Assembly (NCBI GenBank): GCA_020631735.1
Contig: CM036179.1
Location: 24,171,063-24,235,062, forward strand
DNA length: 64,000 nt
DNA from: Saccharum officinarum
Lineage: Eukaryota > Streptophyta > Magnoliopsida > Poales > Poaceae
Reading direction: 5' to 3'
The position numbers were made by a program, and so were the translations under genes. The notes beneath the pieces are model-generated. The model searched no databases and was not told the origin of the DNA. It worked only from the letters and a program-made list of their open reading frames with translations. Shown piece after piece: positions 62,565 to 64,000 of this stretch; the stretch's first letter is position 1; each line of letters opens with the position of its first letter.

Positions 62565-63117
62565 CAATATGGGATATAGTCCTAATCTAACAGAGGATAG
62601 TGGAGTTGGTGCCCAGGAAACAAAAGTCTATGATATACCTTATGAGGTGGCTAAGGACAACAACATGCAGTAGGATGGGGGAATAATTGAGACTGCAATG
62701 AAAGAGTTTAATGAGGAGAACCAGATACCAAAGAAAAGGCCCATGAAACAACAATGGGGTCCTGTTATCCCAATAAGGAGGAGTGCCAGGAACTTGGACA
62801 CTGGAAAAACTATGTTGGATAAGGCACAGGAAGCTAAAAGGAAATGGAATTTGGAGGACAAACCAAGTAATTTACCTAAATCCTCATCCCTCTCTAAACC
62901 TATTCTGCTTTTCGTTGCCAAGGACATTGGCTTAGAAATAGGGGATGGCAATCCTGATATAGTTGATAAAATGCTAGAACTTGACCCCAGTAGGAATGCT
63001 GCTAGCAAACTGTACTGTAATATAGCTAGCTATAGAAAGGACACTGCTCCTAGAAAGAAGTGTGCTGATCATGAAGTTAGTACTAGTGTTTCCATTTCTT
63101 CCCCAAATAAGTGTTAG
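62565..63117 (+). pseudogene. LINE ORF1, C-terminal segment
   Basis: Continues the frame of 49098-49501 after removal of element D and the solo LTR. It shows KRPMKQQWGPVIPIRRSARN, a basic segment typical of the C-terminal region of plant L1-type ORF1, and ends at TAG 63115-63117. One in-frame TAG at 62671 breaks it. Confidence 0.7.
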
Positions 63118-63184
63118 GCTGGAAAACCTTATGAGCATGGTTTTGACCAGGAAAAAGGTTGGTCCATTGTAGGTAATAAAAAGG

Positions 63185-63674
63185 TATGCTTAATTCGTTG
63201 ACATGGAACACTTCCTTTAATTGGTATCATTTAGAAGCTAAAGGTTCTGCAAGAGGAATCCTGGTTAGATCTACTGCTGATCTCTTTACTATGACTATAG
63301 GAGAAGTGCTTACTTTCTCGGTTAGTGTAATGTTGACATGTAAGAAAACAGGGTTCTCCTAGAAGTTGATTGTGGTTTATGGTCCTGCTTATGGTGAGCA
63401 TAGACAAGATTTTTTAGATGAACTAGAGTCTATTATGAGTTGTTGACAAGGTCCTCTATTAGTTGGAGGGGACTTCAACTTAGTTAGATTGTCTGGTGAT
63501 AGGAGTAATGGTTTGGTTAATCATAGATGGGCTGATGGTTTCAATAATTGGATAGATAAATGGGGCCCCATTGAACTAATAGCTAGTAATAAAAGATTCA
63601 CTTGGACTAATAATTAGGATGTTCCTATTTTAGCTAAGATTGATAGAATTTTTGTTCACTGAATGGGAGGCTGC
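63185..63674 (+). pseudogene. LINE ORF2 endonuclease fragment
   Basis: Reads (with breaks) EAKGSARGILV, VVYGPAYGEHRQDFLDELES, GPLLVGGDFNLVR, FTWTNN and LAKIDRIFVH: the order of motifs in the apurinic-type endonuclease of plant L1-clade LINEs, with the GGDFN and DRIF blocks recognisable. Stops near 63359, 63443 and 63616, and loss of the N-terminal catalytic part, make it inactive. It is cut at 63675 by a gypsy LTR; reverse transcriptase lies outside the window. Confidence 0.8.
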
Positions 63675-64000
63675 TATAACAGAACCATCCAAATTATAAA
63701 AACATAAGTACAAAAACAATCATCAAAGTGATCAAATTTCTGTACTTATGCTTCCATAATCCTGGTAGTTCATGAAATCACAAAGGATTTCAAACCAACC
63801 AACATATAAACCAAGATCGTACATAGTTTAGCAGCTACAGTCACATATTACATAAAGTTCGCAACATAGTCTGAATACATCGGAGTTAACACATAAAGTT
63901 ATAACAAGCCAAATTTATAAATATGTAGCGGAAACAAATAGTTTTGAAACCACATCTAACACACTTAGTTCAGATACAGTGCTAGATAATGATCAAGTCC
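63675..64000 (-). repeat. Gypsy LTR end, related to element C, continues past the window
   Basis: The minus strand reads ...TTTTTATAATTTGGATGG then TTCTGTTATA, corresponding to the end of element C's LTR (49060-49097) and matching about 300 bp back from it with moderate divergence. The terminal CA is TA here. It marks the left edge of another element inserted in the LINE on the opposite strand. Confidence 0.75.

Overview
The window is plant nuclear DNA from a grass, most likely a panicoid grass of the sorghum, sugarcane or Miscanthus type. The evidence is one intact intron-containing meiotic gene of the rice HEI10 type, surrounded by nested LTR retrotransposons of grass lineages (chromovirus Ty3/gypsy with chromodomain, SIRE-like Ty1/copia), CACTA DNA transposons and an L1-type LINE. 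The species is an inference. A run of 100 N (38871-38970) shows this is a draft assembly.

Layout. 1-5730: HEI10, plus strand, with a long leader intron and seven coding exons (303 aa, all joins in frame). 6185-17985: a complete young Ty3/gypsy chromovirus ('element A') with 2.86-2.88 kb LTRs, perfect 5-bp target duplication CACAA, an extra ORF upstream of gag, and a gag-pol frame broken by four nonsense codons and a frameshift. 17991-19592: old sequence with a heat-shock-factor gene fragment and an LTR remnant. 19593-24440: a CACTA end present twice, the two copies flanking a copia-type solo LTR. 24441-26362: a small coding-free LTR element, minus strand. 26363-30508: the 3' part of a second CACTA element, with a TnpA-like gene and a Ulp1/C48 protease-like gene, both decayed. 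30829-32611: an unrecognised pseudo-exon and an F-box pseudogene. 33158-38870: a minus-strand copia element in the unusual order pol - LTR - gag - LTR fragment. 38971-49097: a Ty3/gypsy chromovirus ('element C') whose 5' end is lost at the gap and whose 3' LTR is 5.04 kb. 49098-63674: an L1-type LINE containing a complete non-autonomous gypsy element ('element D', 49502-61007) and a 1.53 kb solo LTR (61031-62559). 63675-64000: the end of another gypsy LTR on the minus strand.

How the parts relate. Only HEI10 looks like a functioning host gene. The remainder is a history of insertions. The LINE reading frame stays in register across element D and the solo LTR, which proves the nesting. Elements C and D share LTR landmarks (a hairpin at the LTR start and a GAGTAC/GTACTC stem-loop near the LTR end), so a C-type element is a plausible source of proteins for D, which has no gag or pol. 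Elements A and D both carry an uncharacterised ORF between the primer binding site and the usual gag position; this is the most interesting biological lead here. Most nonsense codons I could assign in these elements fit C-to-T change, as expected of methylated, silenced DNA.
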